Assembly: GCA_024655905.1 (NCBI GenBank)
Contig: JANLFP010000007.1
Location: forward strand, 1-64,000
Direction: 5' to 3'
Length of the DNA stretch: 64,000 nucleotides
Origin: Tepidanaerobacteraceae bacterium
Lineage (GTDB): Bacteria > Bacillota > Thermosediminibacteria > Thermosediminibacterales > Tepidanaerobacteraceae
Shown: in pieces, positions 8,337 through 16,668 of the stretch
Numbering within the stretch: the first letter of the stretch is position 1
How the letters are laid out: every line of letters begins with the position of its first letter
Translations under genes and position numbers: made by a program
Notes under the pieces: generated by a model
Databases searched by the model: none
What the model was told of the DNA's origin: nothing
The model's input: the letters and a program-made list of their open reading frames with translations, nothing else

Positions 8337-8616
8337 TTACAAGGTAATTGAAGTAGAAGTTGTCGATTAGTTCATCATCGGAGTAGTTTTTTAAGTGCTT
8401 TATGTATTCCAGGGACAAGGCTATGTTTACCGGGAAGTTGGGTCTTCCGGTATCGCTGTAGAGCACTGCAAAGGGCTTTTCATCAATGTTGCAGAAAACA
8501 TATTTATAGAATATGGGAGCCCATGATTTGTCCAATTTAGCCTTAATCCTGGGATTCATCCAGTTGGTACTTTCAAATAATGAGTCTTGTAGATGGTTAA
8601 CATTTTCCCTGAACAT
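8337..8616 (-). pseudogene. IS1182-type transposase, N-terminal part
   Basis: The start codon at 8616 opens MFRENVNHLQDSLFESTNWM…NIALSLEYIKHLKNYSDDEL…NYLV, the conserved N-terminal domain of IS1182 transposases. The native frame ends at the TTACAAG target duplication; six foreign codons from the nested element and a stop follow. See 5605-6963 for the rest. Confidence 0.85.
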
Positions 8617-8836
8617 TTCTCACACCTCATTTATCATGATTTTGGGTTACCATTGTTCGTATTTGGCTTTGTCCCTATGTATTATACCATAAATCATGAT
8701 AAATTGGTAGTTTTTATTGCGTTTTCAACAGTTTTTGTTTTTAAAGTTGCATTTGGCTAATATTGGATGGGAAAATCGGGGGTTTTTACACTGGAATCAT
8801 AATATAAAGTCCCTTAAAAATTATAATGCTTCAACG

Positions 8837-9163
8837 CTAATCCCGTTTACTTCTTAAATTAGATGCTGTACTATATGAAATAGCCATGAGGAAAAGGATG
8901 ATATATAAATAAAAAATTCTTTGTCTCCCAATTAAATAATTAATAGCTAAAACACTAGCTATACCAACACTTACAGCTATAAATAATTTCATTCTTAAAG
9001 ATAAGTTGCTATCTTTAATACTTATTGGCAATACAAATAAAGTAACACTGTATATAAAGAAAAAAATAGAAAAGTTAGCATCAAAACCAATAGCAATAGA
9101 TGCAAGAGTGATTATCGAAATTATAATTAGAGGCTTAAGCTCCTTGAGGAATTTGTTATACAT
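8837..9163 (-). CDS. small integral membrane protein, unknown function
   Basis: The 108-residue protein has about four hydrophobic segments: PLIIISIITLASIAIGF, IFFFIYSVTLFVLPI, LFIAVSVGIASVLAINYLIG and FYLYIILFLMAIS. It has a basic C-terminus (NLRSKRD). The ATG follows an AAAGGGTG-like site. No family is recognised. It lies between the IS element and a REP-like region in the AT-rich accessory zone and appears single-gene. Confidence 0.6.
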   Translation of the reverse strand: MYNKFLKELKPLIIISIITLASIAIGFDANFSIFFFIYSVTLFVLPISIKDSNLSLRMKLFIAVSVGIASVLAINYLIGRQRIFYLYIILFLMAISYSTASNLRSKRD

Positions 9164-9541
9164 AAGGACACCCTTTCTTTATTCAATAATTCTTTTATTT
9201 ATAGTATATCACAAAAGTAAAAATAAAGAAATAAAGAAAAATATAAAAGAAAAAGAATAAAAGGGGTCAGGCTTGAACAAATGGGCGGGAACAAATGGGG
9301 ACGTCAGGCTGTCGGGTGTTTCCCCCCCGAGTTTAACAGATAAATAAAGTAAACGCAAGAAAAAAAGTGCTGGAAACATTCAATTTTGAGCACTTTTTTC
9401 TTGCAATCCCACAATATGTATAGTATAAGCTTTTAAAACCATTAAATAGCATAAGTAAAAAGCTATCGAGGTCTAATAACGAAAAATCAGTTTTTATGTT
9501 ATAATTATTTTTAGATTAACATTTCTTGGGAGGATGAAACC
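9164..9541. other. intergenic region with REP-like fragment and long hairpin
   Basis: No gene is evident. A GGGGTCAGGCTTGAACAAATG…GGGGACGTCAGGCTG segment near 9262-9310 resembles the GGGGACG repeats elsewhere. It is followed by the perfect hairpin at 9355-9404. The last 60 bp form the leader of the coiled-coil gene at 9542. Confidence 0.5.
9355..9404. terminator. long A/T-flanked hairpin, probable bidirectional terminator
   Basis: GCAAGAAAAAAAGTGCT pairs exactly with AGCACTTTTTTCTTGC across a loop of about 18 nt. Both strands show a T-run within the stem. No gene ends close by on the plus strand, so its use is unclear. Confidence 0.5.
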
Positions 9542-9847
9542 ATGAGCGGTAATGCATCAGACAGGGAGTTGCTGGAGCTTGTGCTTACCCAAGTAAGCAA
9601 ACTAACCATGGATGTGGATGGAATGAAATCTGATATGACAAATATGCATAATGAAATACAGATCGGATTTAATCAGGTTAACGAAAGAATTGATAAGGTT
9701 GAAAAAACCGTAGTTAAAATTGAGCATGAGCATGGTGAGAAACTTTCAGCTCTATTTGACGGATACAAACAGAATAGTGATAAATTGGACCGGATTGAAG
9801 CCGAGGTCACAAAGCATGAAGAAATAATCCTACGTCGTGTAAGATAG
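9542..9847 (+). CDS. coiled-coil protein of unknown function
   Basis: The 101-residue, highly charged protein is almost wholly heptad-like from residue 20 on (LTMDVDGMKSDMTNMHNEI…VNERIDKVEKTVVKIE…LDRIEAEVTKHEE). It has no signal peptide or membrane segment. A GGGAGG site lies 8 nt before the ATG. Similar short coiled-coil proteins are common near mobile elements in Clostridia, but no named family is recognised. It is flanked by REP-like repeats on the right. Confidence 0.65.
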   Translation: MSGNASDRELLELVLTQVSKLTMDVDGMKSDMTNMHNEIQIGFNQVNERIDKVEKTVVKIEHEHGEKLSALFDGYKQNSDKLDRIEAEVTKHEEIILRRVR

Positions 9848-9878
9848 CCTTGATAAACTATGGGGACATATGTGGGGA

Positions 9879-9962
9879 CATATGGGGACGGACCTTATTC
9901 GTCAACATCTTGAAATGGGGACGAGACATATGCTGACAATTTAGGTACGTCCCTATTCGTCC
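9879..9962. repeat. REP-like repeat, copy 2
   Basis: This is a near-perfect copy of 3790-3872 in the same orientation, preceded by two extra GGGGACATAT units. It begins about 30 bp after the stop of the coiled-coil gene. Confidence 0.6.
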
Positions 9963-10066
9963 GCTTTAGAGTTTTAATGCGGCCCTTAGTATCCCTTGGT
10001 CAGGTTGTGCAGGCTTAGCGGCACATCTGGCCAAAAGCAGGATGCCAAGAAGGGAAGCGAGACATT

Positions 10067-10894
10067 TCATTGGTGTGCCTCCTGGTTGGTAGATACTAAA
10101 ACATATTGTTCGCCTTGTAATTTCCATGTTTCCGTCCATTTATGCTCTGGATCTTTGATATCTGTTCGATTGACGGTAAATTCCTGTATGCCATTTTTAA
10201 ATTCAACAATTGAGTCCCATAATATTTCCCAATTATCATAAGTAGGGACCCAAGCTATTTCCCATTTGTCGTTATTGCGCTTTAATAATTGTACTTCTTG
10301 AGCATAATGTGTTCCTCCCCCGCCCATGTTTACGATAATGGCTAAATATTTATCCTTCTGACGCAGCTCAATAAAGTCGCCTGAGCCAAATGGTGATTTT
10401 TCAAATATATCCATACGTTTTTTTGTTAAACTTGGATTATTTGAGATGGGATAAGCCTGTGATTTCCATTCCCCGTCCTGATACCATAGGATGGCATGAA
10501 TACGAGTAACGTTTGCACCTTCACCAAACCGTGCGGCAACAATAGGAACTTCATTAGACGACCTAGGTTTTGATATCCGGTAGAACATTGTTAATTCTGA
10601 TTCCGGTATTAGATACATTTTAGGATCTTCGTTAATAGCTCCTCTAAGGATAAGATTTGATAGCTCTCGGTCAGTTAATACTCTTTCGGCTTTATTCAAA
10701 AGAGAGTTGATTTCCTGTAAGTTAATTTCCTCTATTGAAATATATGATTGATTTTTAAATTGAACTTCTGAAAAATAAACCTTTTCAGTTTGGTCGTTTT
10801 CTGCTGTACCATTTCTTTCGGAGGCAGCATTACTGCATCCACTGATTAAGAAGAGCATTGCGATCATGGAAAAGACAAAAGTTTTTTTCAACAA
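10067..10894 (-). CDS. secreted lipoprotein, unknown function
   Basis: A lipoprotein signal (KKTFVFSMIAMLFLISGC) with lipobox LISGC is clear, followed by about 250 residues of soluble extracellular domain. I place the start at the TTG at 10894 because the GGGGAGG site is 9 nt upstream; the ATG at 10903 abuts that site. The body has alternating beta-strand-like segments (VYFSEVQFKNQSYISIEEI…YLAIIVNMGGGGTHYAQEVQLL…) and no recognised catalytic motif. It lies downstream of the TPR/hydrolase gene in the copy-3 module and may share its transcript. No family is recognised. Confidence 0.7.
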   Translation of the reverse strand: MLKKTFVFSMIAMLFLISGCSNAASERNGTAENDQTEKVYFSEVQFKNQSYISIEEINLQEINSLLNKAERVLTDRELSNLILRGAINEDPKMYLIPESELTMFYRISKPRSSNEVPIVAARFGEGANVTRIHAILWYQDGEWKSQAYPISNNPSLTKKRMDIFEKSPFGSGDFIELRQKDKYLAIIVNMGGGGTHYAQEVQLLKRNNDKWEIAWVPTYDNWEILWDSIVEFKNGIQEFTVNRTDIKDPEHKWTETWKLQGEQYVLVSTNQEAHQ

Positions 10895-11032
10895 TAGAAA
10901 CATCCTCCCCGGTAAAAAGATATTCAAAAATTTATTCGGCTTAAATATACATAATCTTGCTGACACCACATCCTCAGCTCCGGAATGAATGCTTGGCAGC
11001 TAAGATTCTTAGCTGCCAAGCTATTAACAAAG

Positions 11033-12501
11033 CTAATCACTATAATCAAAATAATTATCTGTTCCACCATTACCACAAACGGTTCCCGCAGACTTCATAC
11101 AAGAGGGCGGAGTATGTGAGTAATTGAGAAAACTATGGGGTGTTCTATTAGTATACGATGTTCTGTTAGGACTAGTACAAGTTCCCGTAACACCGCACCT
11201 ATCCCCTTTATAATCACTGCCATCAGGACAATATCCTGTATAAGGATCCGGAACAACACCATTGTATACATCATTTGCTACTTGGTCCGTAGTGGCAGTC
11301 CTAGTATTAGCATTGTTACAATAAGTTACATTACCACTAGAACAATGCACTCCTTCGTACTGAGGACCAGATTGACATATGACATGAGAATATTTTTCAT
11401 CAAGAGTACTGCCTGAATTATCAACATTTAAGCAGCTCGGAATTGTTCCCCTGTTAACTCTTTGACGAATTGACCATGCCACCATACGCATTCCTCCGAT
11501 AGATTCTGCTCCGGCTTCACACGCCGTTGCCCAAGATAGATTTACCTGAGCACTGGCAACTTGTGGGGATACAAAATCTTGTTCAAAGGTAATATTTTTT
11601 TGATATGGGCTATCAGTAATTTTATATTTATCAGGTACAGGGAAGGTCTCACTCATTTCTTCATATTTTTCATAGTAATCAACGGCTTCTTCGCCTTGTC
11701 CCAGTTTTTCCAGGGCATATCCATGCAAAAAATCCATATAAAATGCTCTTTCGCCTTCCAATATGGAGTTATCCAGAACTTCCTGATAGCGGCCATTGTC
11801 TAATAAAAGCTCAACATAACCCACATTGGCATCAAAATTACCTATCGGACGAACTTCTATAGCTTTTAAAAAATACGTTTCTGCCCGTTCTTTTTTTATT
11901 TCCTGAAGTAATTTTGCATAATGATAATTTACTGAATAGTTATCAGGTTCCACTTTTAAGATTTCTTCAAACCAATCACCGGCGTCGTCAGTTCGATCTG
12001 CTTCAAGCGCCATCTTTTTAATCCAGGGGATATACAAAACTCTTCCATAGGAAAAACCTATTTTTGATGCTCTTATCGCTTCATCTAATGCTAAACTCAC
12101 ATGACTTAAGTCGTTATCCTTCAAGTATTGATTGTAATATGCTGTAGCCAGGCCTTTATGTACATGACGGCTTTCCGGAAATGATTCAACAAGTTCCTCA
12201 AATCCTGATAACTCATTTGCTGAATTTAACAGATTCATACAACTCCTTAAAACTTCTACAGACTCATTTGGATCCGGGAATTCATCCGCATATTGCAAAG
12301 ATGTTCCTTCAATGACTCCTCTACTCCCGGTTGAAGCTCTGGTTGTGGCAAAGCCTGGGAATCATTTATGTATCCACAAGATTGAGTCGGAACCAATTCT
12401 TCATTGTTTGATTCAGCAGCAAATGCACCCATGCCTGTTAACAATATATTAACCAAGAAAGCAATCACGAGTAAAAAACTCAGCTTTTTCCCAGCTCTCA
12501 T
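11033..12501 (-). pseudogene. secreted TPR plus cell-wall-hydrolase-like protein, frameshifted
   Basis: The ATG at 12501 follows AAGGAGG. The first frame gives a signal peptide (LSFLLVIAFLVNILLTGMGAFA-A) and about 45 residues, then stops at 12256. A +1 shift near 12300-12325 joins the long second frame to 11033. The second frame has TPR-like helices (…GLATAYYNQYLKD…VNYHYAKLLQEIKKERAE…HGYALEKLGQGEEAVDYYEKY) over about 200 residues. A C-terminal domain with WATACEAGAESIGGMRMVAW…VNRG…SHVICQSG recalls the SleB/CwlJ-type Hydrolase_2 fold, with the Glu of CEAG as a candidate catalytic residue. A Cys-rich tail follows. It is the cargo of R spacer copy 3. A sequencing error could mimic the break. Confidence 0.6.
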
Positions 12502-12535
12502 CAGAAAAACCTCCTTGAATTTTTTTTAAGATCAA

Positions 12536-12919
12536 GTCTTTGGCAGTTGAAAACGAATCAAAAAAATGGTTTAATGGAGTAATAATAGTGGTTATGGACG
12601 GCATTACAGGGGCACGCGATTGTCAGGTCAGTACCCGGTTGGCTGCCCAATCCACTATTACTTTTTGGGGAGGATCCCGGAGTTGATAAATGAGCAAGTT
12701 CATTCACCTCCTTGATACTTTATTTCTAATGCAATTAACAGGGATGAGTGTTTGCTAATGATAGAATTTATCCCTTCATATATAACATTACATTAGATTG
12801 CCAAAATCACACATTTTTTAAAAATTTTTTACGGATTGATAAAAAACAATTTTAATCTGCCTTCCATATTAGGGCCGGTTACAAATGTGAATTGCAGTAA
12901 AGATAGAGGTAGTCCCATA
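12536..12919 (-). repeat. R spacer, copy 3 (more diverged)
   Basis: This third copy lies between the DUF6147 gene and the TPR/hydrolase gene. The inverted arms (AATAGTGG…CCACTATTA), the internal hairpins and the flanking landmarks (GGGATGAGTGTTTGC, TTTATCCCTTCAT) are retained. The middle differs: there is a full AAGGAGGTGA site followed by ATGAACTTG and a 25-codon frame that stops early. The long minus frame present in copies 1 and 2 is closed here. Confidence 0.7.
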
Positions 12920-13363
12920 TTATTTTGCAGTTACAGGCGAAGAGACGACAATCTTGGTTTCCGACCCTCCGTCATTTTCAACGTAAAATTCAACATAACT
13001 TCGGTATTCCGTTCCGGCTGTTCCATAATATAAGGTATCATAAACAAAAGTGCCGGTATCGTAACTGTACACATCCCTTGCTAGAATAGCGATGGACTGC
13101 CAGTAGCCATTTCGTTTGGTTTGAATTTCCAAGCTTATGATCCCGAGTTTATCAACGATTCTTGTAGCACCCAACTTATTTTCTACCAAAAGCTCCCCAT
13201 TATCTCTTGGTATCAGATTAACGCTTGTGGAACGAATATATTCACTTGCTTGGGGAGATTAAACATCATCCGTATTTGCATAAATAGCAATCGGGAAAAC
13301 CAGCATACATAGCATACTGACAAAAAACATGGCAATTATTTTCTTTTTACCGATAAATAACAT
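12920..13363 (-). pseudogene. DUF6147-like secreted protein, in-frame stop at codon 35
   Basis: The start at 13363 follows a GGAGG site that is embedded in the last codons of the anti-sigma gene. A signal peptide (IIAMFFVSMLCMLVFPIAIYA) is followed by NTDDV and a TAA at 13259-13261. The frame then continues unbroken as SPQASEYIRSTSVNLIPRDNGELL…KLGIISLEIQTKRNGYW… to the stop at 12920. The body matches my recollection of DUF6147 proteins: an ASxYI start, a 'KxG…I.IQ' strand and a YYGTAGTEYRS…NDGGSET end. Reinitiation at the TTG near 13189 could give only the C-terminal half. It is the third gene of the sigma/anti-sigma operon. Confidence 0.6.
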
Positions 13364-13367
13364 ATTA

Positions 13368-14270
13368 TCAACCTCCGTACATAGAATCTATAATTTTTTT
13401 GATTTCGTCTGTCGATATGTCGCCGTTTATATTGTAGACCACATTCGAAACGCTCCACACAGCCTGATATTGATCGATATTTTTAAGGATATAATGCTTG
13501 ATGTTGTTTTTTTCATAAACCTGAACCAAATTATCATCCTTTTCAAAGGAAGTATCTCTTACTGTTTCATCGCTGTCCTTATAGACGACAAAGTCAAAAA
13601 TGATAACCCTATTTGCGCTGTCGCCATAATATAGCAATATATCGGTGTCCTCTGTTCTGGTGAATTTCTCGGCATATTTAAAGGCAAAACCATCTGGAAG
13701 CCATCCCGGCAACAAAGGCTTTGGATGAATGTCCTCAAAAGCCTTTTCAATGCTGTAATAGGTTGCACTCTTGGAAATATTGCCCGGGTTTTGATTATTG
13801 GCTTCCTGCATGCTTGATTGTCTTTGAGCGGATATATTGAATGTTTCTTTTCCCCAATGGACCGCTATTTGGATAAGGTTATAACCAAATGCATTTGCTA
13901 CTGTACACGTTACGGAAAAAATCAAAATAAGGCTAGCTGCAATCACGGCTGCGGATTTTATGGAAAAACGGCGTTTAAGTTCAGCTCTGCGCCATTGCTT
14001 ATACTTAAGGTCAATTTTTTGACGCATGGCTCTGATCTTTTCTGCGGAAAGTTTTTCTTCATCACCTTCAATCAGCCTGATAGTCTCCACACACTCCTTG
14101 ATTAAATCCGTATCCATGTTTATTTCATCAGCCAAGGAAGATTCATATAAAATTCTATATATTTTGTCTTTAGCAGCGCTATCACTCTCCTTTTCCGACA
14201 GTATTTCCCTGATTATGTCTGCGTCGGTCCTTATGTCCGGGGGTTTTGGATTATTTACTTTCTGATCCAT
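13368..14270 (-). CDS. membrane anti-sigma factor with DUF4367 domain
   Basis: The start is taken at the ATG at 14270 (MDQKVNNPKPPD) because an AAGGAGA site lies 6 nt upstream; a longer frame to 14375 overlaps nothing useful. The 300 residues comprise a cytoplasmic charged N-terminal region (about 1-110), one transmembrane segment (AAVIAASLILIFSVTCTVANAF), and an extracellular DUF4367 domain with WLPDGFAFKYAEKF and a C-terminal DEIKKIIDSMYGG. Such proteins hold a cognate ECF sigma factor at the membrane. The gene follows the sigma gene by 70 bp, and its last codons contain the ribosome-binding site of the next gene. Confidence 0.82.
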   Translation of the reverse strand: MDQKVNNPKPPDIRTDADIIREILSEKESDSAAKDKIYRILYESSLADEINMDTDLIKECVETIRLIEGDEEKLSAEKIRAMRQKIDLKYKQWRRAELKRRFSIKSAAVIAASLILIFSVTCTVANAFGYNLIQIAVHWGKETFNISAQRQSSMQEANNQNPGNISKSATYYSIEKAFEDIHPKPLLPGWLPDGFAFKYAEKFTRTEDTDILLYYGDSANRVIIFDFVVYKDSDETVRDTSFEKDDNLVQVYEKNNIKHYILKNIDQYQAVWSVSNVVYNINGDISTDEIKKIIDSMYGG

Positions 14271-14340
14271 AACATTCTCCTTTCTATATAGTACATTACA
14301 CAAGTTCCGGAAAATCACATGGGTTTTTAAAAAAAATTTT

Positions 14341-14898
14341 TTATTCATCCGTTTCTTTAAAATGATCATGTACAAGCTTCCTGATTTTTTTCTTCAGCCG
14401 GTAAATTCTTGTGGTTATGGCTGTGGCCGAAACATCGTGTTTCTGCGATAATTGCACGATTGACATATGGCTTTTGTAATAATCCGTATACAGTTCAAAC
14501 TCATTTTCTGTAAGTTTTTTCAATATTTCCCTGGATAGCATGTCCGCATCAATACTGCCGTCAAAAATTCTCTCAAAATCATTATCTGTCATTAAAGTGC
14601 GGGATATATTATCATCAAAGAAAACCTCATGTCTTTTTTTAATATACATGCTTCTGTACGAATTGTTAATTAAATTTCTTGCTGTGGTATATAACCATCC
14701 TTCAATGTTGGGGTGGTTCTTTAATTTTGAGATTTGTTTTCGAGCTTCCACAAATGTATCTTGGGCGCATTCTTCTACAATGTCTATAAATTGTTCTTGG
14801 TTTTTGACCAGCTTTTTGCAATAATTATAAATCTGTTCGAAATATTTGTTGCACAATTCTGCAAAAAAAGCTTCATCGTTTATGTAACCTTTCTCCAC
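14341..14898 (-). CDS. ECF-type RNA polymerase sigma factor
   Basis: A GTG start at 14898 is preferred because AAAGGAGAGG lies 7 nt before it, whereas the ATG at 14934 has no such site. The 185 residues carry sigma region 2 (CNKYFEQIYNYCKKLVKN…DIVEECAQDTFVEARKQI…IEGWLYTTARNLINNSYR) and region 4 (LTENEFELYTDYYKSHMSIVQLSQKHDVSATAITTRIYRLKKKIRKL). It heads an operon with its likely anti-sigma factor and the DUF6147 gene, so it probably controls the secreted-protein module in answer to an envelope signal. Confidence 0.88.
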   Translation of the reverse strand: MEKGYINDEAFFAELCNKYFEQIYNYCKKLVKNQEQFIDIVEECAQDTFVEARKQISKLKNHPNIEGWLYTTARNLINNSYRSMYIKKRHEVFFDDNISRTLMTDNDFERIFDGSIDADMLSREILKKLTENEFELYTDYYKSHMSIVQLSQKHDVSATAITTRIYRLKKKIRKLVHDHFKETDE

Positions 14899-15141
14899 AA
14901 ATAAACCTCTCCTTTTCTCAAATTCCTCTTCCATATATTAAGGACGAAAAAAGCACAAAAAAGTTCCATATTTTTTTAGGAACCATAAGTTTTGCATTTG
15001 CCGAGATGAAATTACAATCAGCCTTACACGATAGAATTAAACTTTATAACAATACATAAAACAAAAGAGGAATATTTCAAAACGTGTCGAAATAATAAGA
15101 TAAGGCATAATAAAAATCCACAAGAAAAGGAGGCAGAAAGC

Positions 15142-15576
15142 ATGCTGACAAGGATATGTGCCGGGGGAGTGGTTTTTTGCGATGATAGAGTGCTTATTCT
15201 CAAAAATGATAAAGAAGAATGGGTTTTGCCGAAGGGAATTATTAGACCAGGCAAGCTGGCACAAGAAGTGGCGATAGACAGAGTAAAAGTTGAAGCAGGT
15301 GTCAATGCAAAAATAATTTCACCTGTGGGAGAAACGTGCTACGAATTTTATTCCATCACGAGACAAAAGCCCGTATGCAATCAAATCACCTGGTTTTTGA
15401 TGGAGACATCCAATGATAAATGCACGCCTAATAGTGAACTCGGATTTACGGAAGGCGGATTTTATAAAATCCAGGAAGCCATGCTGAAAATTACTTACAG
15501 CCAGGATAAATCACTGGTGAACCTTTCTTATAAAAAATATGTTGAATTCAAGGAAAAAGACGAAGTCTTTGTATAG
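15142..15576 (+). CDS. NUDIX-fold protein with degenerate Nudix box
   Basis: The 144-residue protein starts as a typical Nudix domain (GGVVFCDDRVLILKNDKEEWVLPKG). The box that should read GX5EX7REUXEEXGU is here GIIRPGKLAQEVAIDRVKVEAGV: the first Glu is Lys, REU is DRV and the EE pair is VE. Most metal-binding glutamates are missing, so hydrolase activity is doubtful; a binding or regulatory role is possible. AAGGAGG lies 8 nt before the ATG. It stands alone, between the divergent sigma operon and a bidirectional terminator. Confidence 0.75.
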   Translation: MLTRICAGGVVFCDDRVLILKNDKEEWVLPKGIIRPGKLAQEVAIDRVKVEAGVNAKIISPVGETCYEFYSITRQKPVCNQITWFLMETSNDKCTPNSELGFTEGGFYKIQEAMLKITYSQDKSLVNLSYKKYVEFKEKDEVFV

Positions 15577-15610
15577 GATGTACGAAAAAACGAGACTTCT
15601 TTTTATTATG

Positions 15611-15638
15611 AAAAAGGCAGCTAATGTGCTGCCTTTTG
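15611..15638. terminator. bidirectional terminator
   Basis: AAAAGGCAGC pairs with GCTGCCTTTT across a short loop, with A- and T-runs on both sides. It separates the NUDIX gene from the convergent small gene at 15642. Confidence 0.75.
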
Positions 15639-15641
15639 AAA

Positions 15642-15857
15642 TTATGAGCGCTTTGCCTTTAATGCTCTTTTATTAAATGATTTTTTTAATTCGCTGATGC
15701 AGCTATTATCGAGTTCGCGAGCTTTTAAGGCCACGTCATGTTTGTCTATTATGCCTTTTTCTATAAGCACTTCAATTAGACTTGCAAGTGCCAATGTGTT
15801 TTTATAGTCGACTATTTTCATATCGGAAATTTCAGCAATAATATTTATATTCCCCAT
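15642..15857 (-). CDS. small conserved-looking cytoplasmic protein, unknown
   Basis: The start at 15857 (MGNINIIAEISDMK) is chosen because GGGGGAGAG lies 3-12 nt upstream; the longer frame to 15935 has no site. The 71-residue protein has an alpha-helical core (TLALASLIEVLIEKGIIDKHDVALKARELD) and a basic tail (KKSFNKRALKAKRS). No membrane segment or metal motif is seen, and no family is recognised. It is divergent from the Fur-controlled feo operon. Confidence 0.6.
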   Translation of the reverse strand: MGNINIIAEISDMKIVDYKNTLALASLIEVLIEKGIIDKHDVALKARELDNSCISELKKSFNKRALKAKRS

Positions 15858-15964
15858 AGCTCTCCCCCTAGAGAAGGTTACATTTATATGATAACCAAAA
15901 TGAATATTATTATGCAGCAAAGAGGCAAGAAACACATAAGAAGTTGCAAATTTTGCTTCTGATG

Positions 15965-16065
15965 AATGATAATCAATCTCATAAGCTTTGACAAATGAGA
16001 ATATTTATCATATAATATAATCACAAAAAGTTTTTTTTTGCAAGTTCAATGAGAATGATTATCAT
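15965..16065 (+). promoter_or_regulatory. feo promoter with three Fur-box-like operators
   Basis: A consensus promoter has TTGACA at 15988-15993, a 17-bp spacer and TATAAT at 16011-16016. Three matches to the Fur box surround it: AATGATAATCAATCTCAT (15965-15982), AATGAGAATATTTATCAT within the spacer (about 15994-16011), and AATGAGAATGATTATCAT (16048-16065) just before the ribosome-binding site GGAGG. Occupancy would block polymerase at, before and after the promoter, so repression by iron-bound Fur is expected. Confidence 0.8.
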
Positions 16066-16077
16066 GGAGGTGCTGTT

Positions 16078-16668
16078 ATGGATTGCTGCAAATCAAGGAA
16101 AAGCATATTTTCCTTTCTGAAGAAAAATTTTATTGATAAAAAAAATGAAGAAAGAAGTGAGACAAAAAAGCATAAATTGATTTTGGTTGGGACTCCGAAT
16201 GTGGGCAAGAGCGTTATTTTTAATTATCTTACGGGTTCTTATGTCACCGTTTCCAACTATCCCGGCACTACCGTGGAAATAACAAGAGGAACGGGGAAAA
16301 TCGGAGATGAGATGTATGAAGTTATTGATACACCGGGTATGTATTCCCTGATTCCAATAACCGAAGAAGAAAGGGTTACAAGAACACTGCTGCTTAAAGA
16401 AGATCCCGATTTAGTGATTCATGTGGTGGATGCGAAAAACCTGGAGAGAATGCTCCCGCTGACGCTGCAGCTCAAGGAGGCGGGCTTGCCTCTGATGCTG
16501 GTCGTAAATATGATGGATGAAGCTGAAAGACTGGGTCGATTCGTGGATATAGAAAAGCTCGGTAAGATTTTGGAAATACCTGTCGCGGCGACGGCTGCGG
16601 CCATAAACCGCGGAATGGCTGAATTCAAAAGAAAGGTGGCGGATTATGGTAAAAAAAGAGCAGCTTGA
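16078..16668 (+). CDS. feoB: FeoB GTPase domain protein (split FeoB, N half)
   Basis: The 196-residue protein has a basic N-terminal extension (about 1-30) and a complete G domain: G1 GTPNVGKS at 38-45, the switch I threonines in PGTT, G3 DTPG and G4 NMMD. It ends where the helical insertion domain of a normal FeoB begins, and the next gene starts 23 bp before its stop. In standard FeoB this domain is fused to the membrane channel; here the two halves are separate but translationally coupled. The product should bind GTP and gate ferrous iron uptake together with the following gene. Confidence 0.92.
   Translation: MDCCKSRKSIFSFLKKNFIDKKNEERSETKKHKLILVGTPNVGKSVIFNYLTGSYVTVSNYPGTTVEITRGTGKIGDEMYEVIDTPGMYSLIPITEEERVTRTLLLKEDPDLVIHVVDAKNLERMLPLTLQLKEAGLPLMLVVNMMDEAERLGRFVDIEKLGKILEIPVAATAAAINRGMAEFKRKVADYGKKRAA

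Larger units (their letters stand above)
5445..8799 (-). mobile_element. IS1182-type insertion sequence, interrupted by an IS4-type element
   Basis: Terminal inverted repeats TGATTCCAGTGTAAAAA at 5445-5461 and its exact reverse complement at 8783-8799 bracket the element. Its single transposase gene reads right to left and is split by the nested element at 6964-8336. Without the nested insert and one target copy the element would be about 1.98 kb and the transposase 543 aa, normal for IS1182. I do not see a clear target duplication outside the repeats. Confidence 0.8.
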
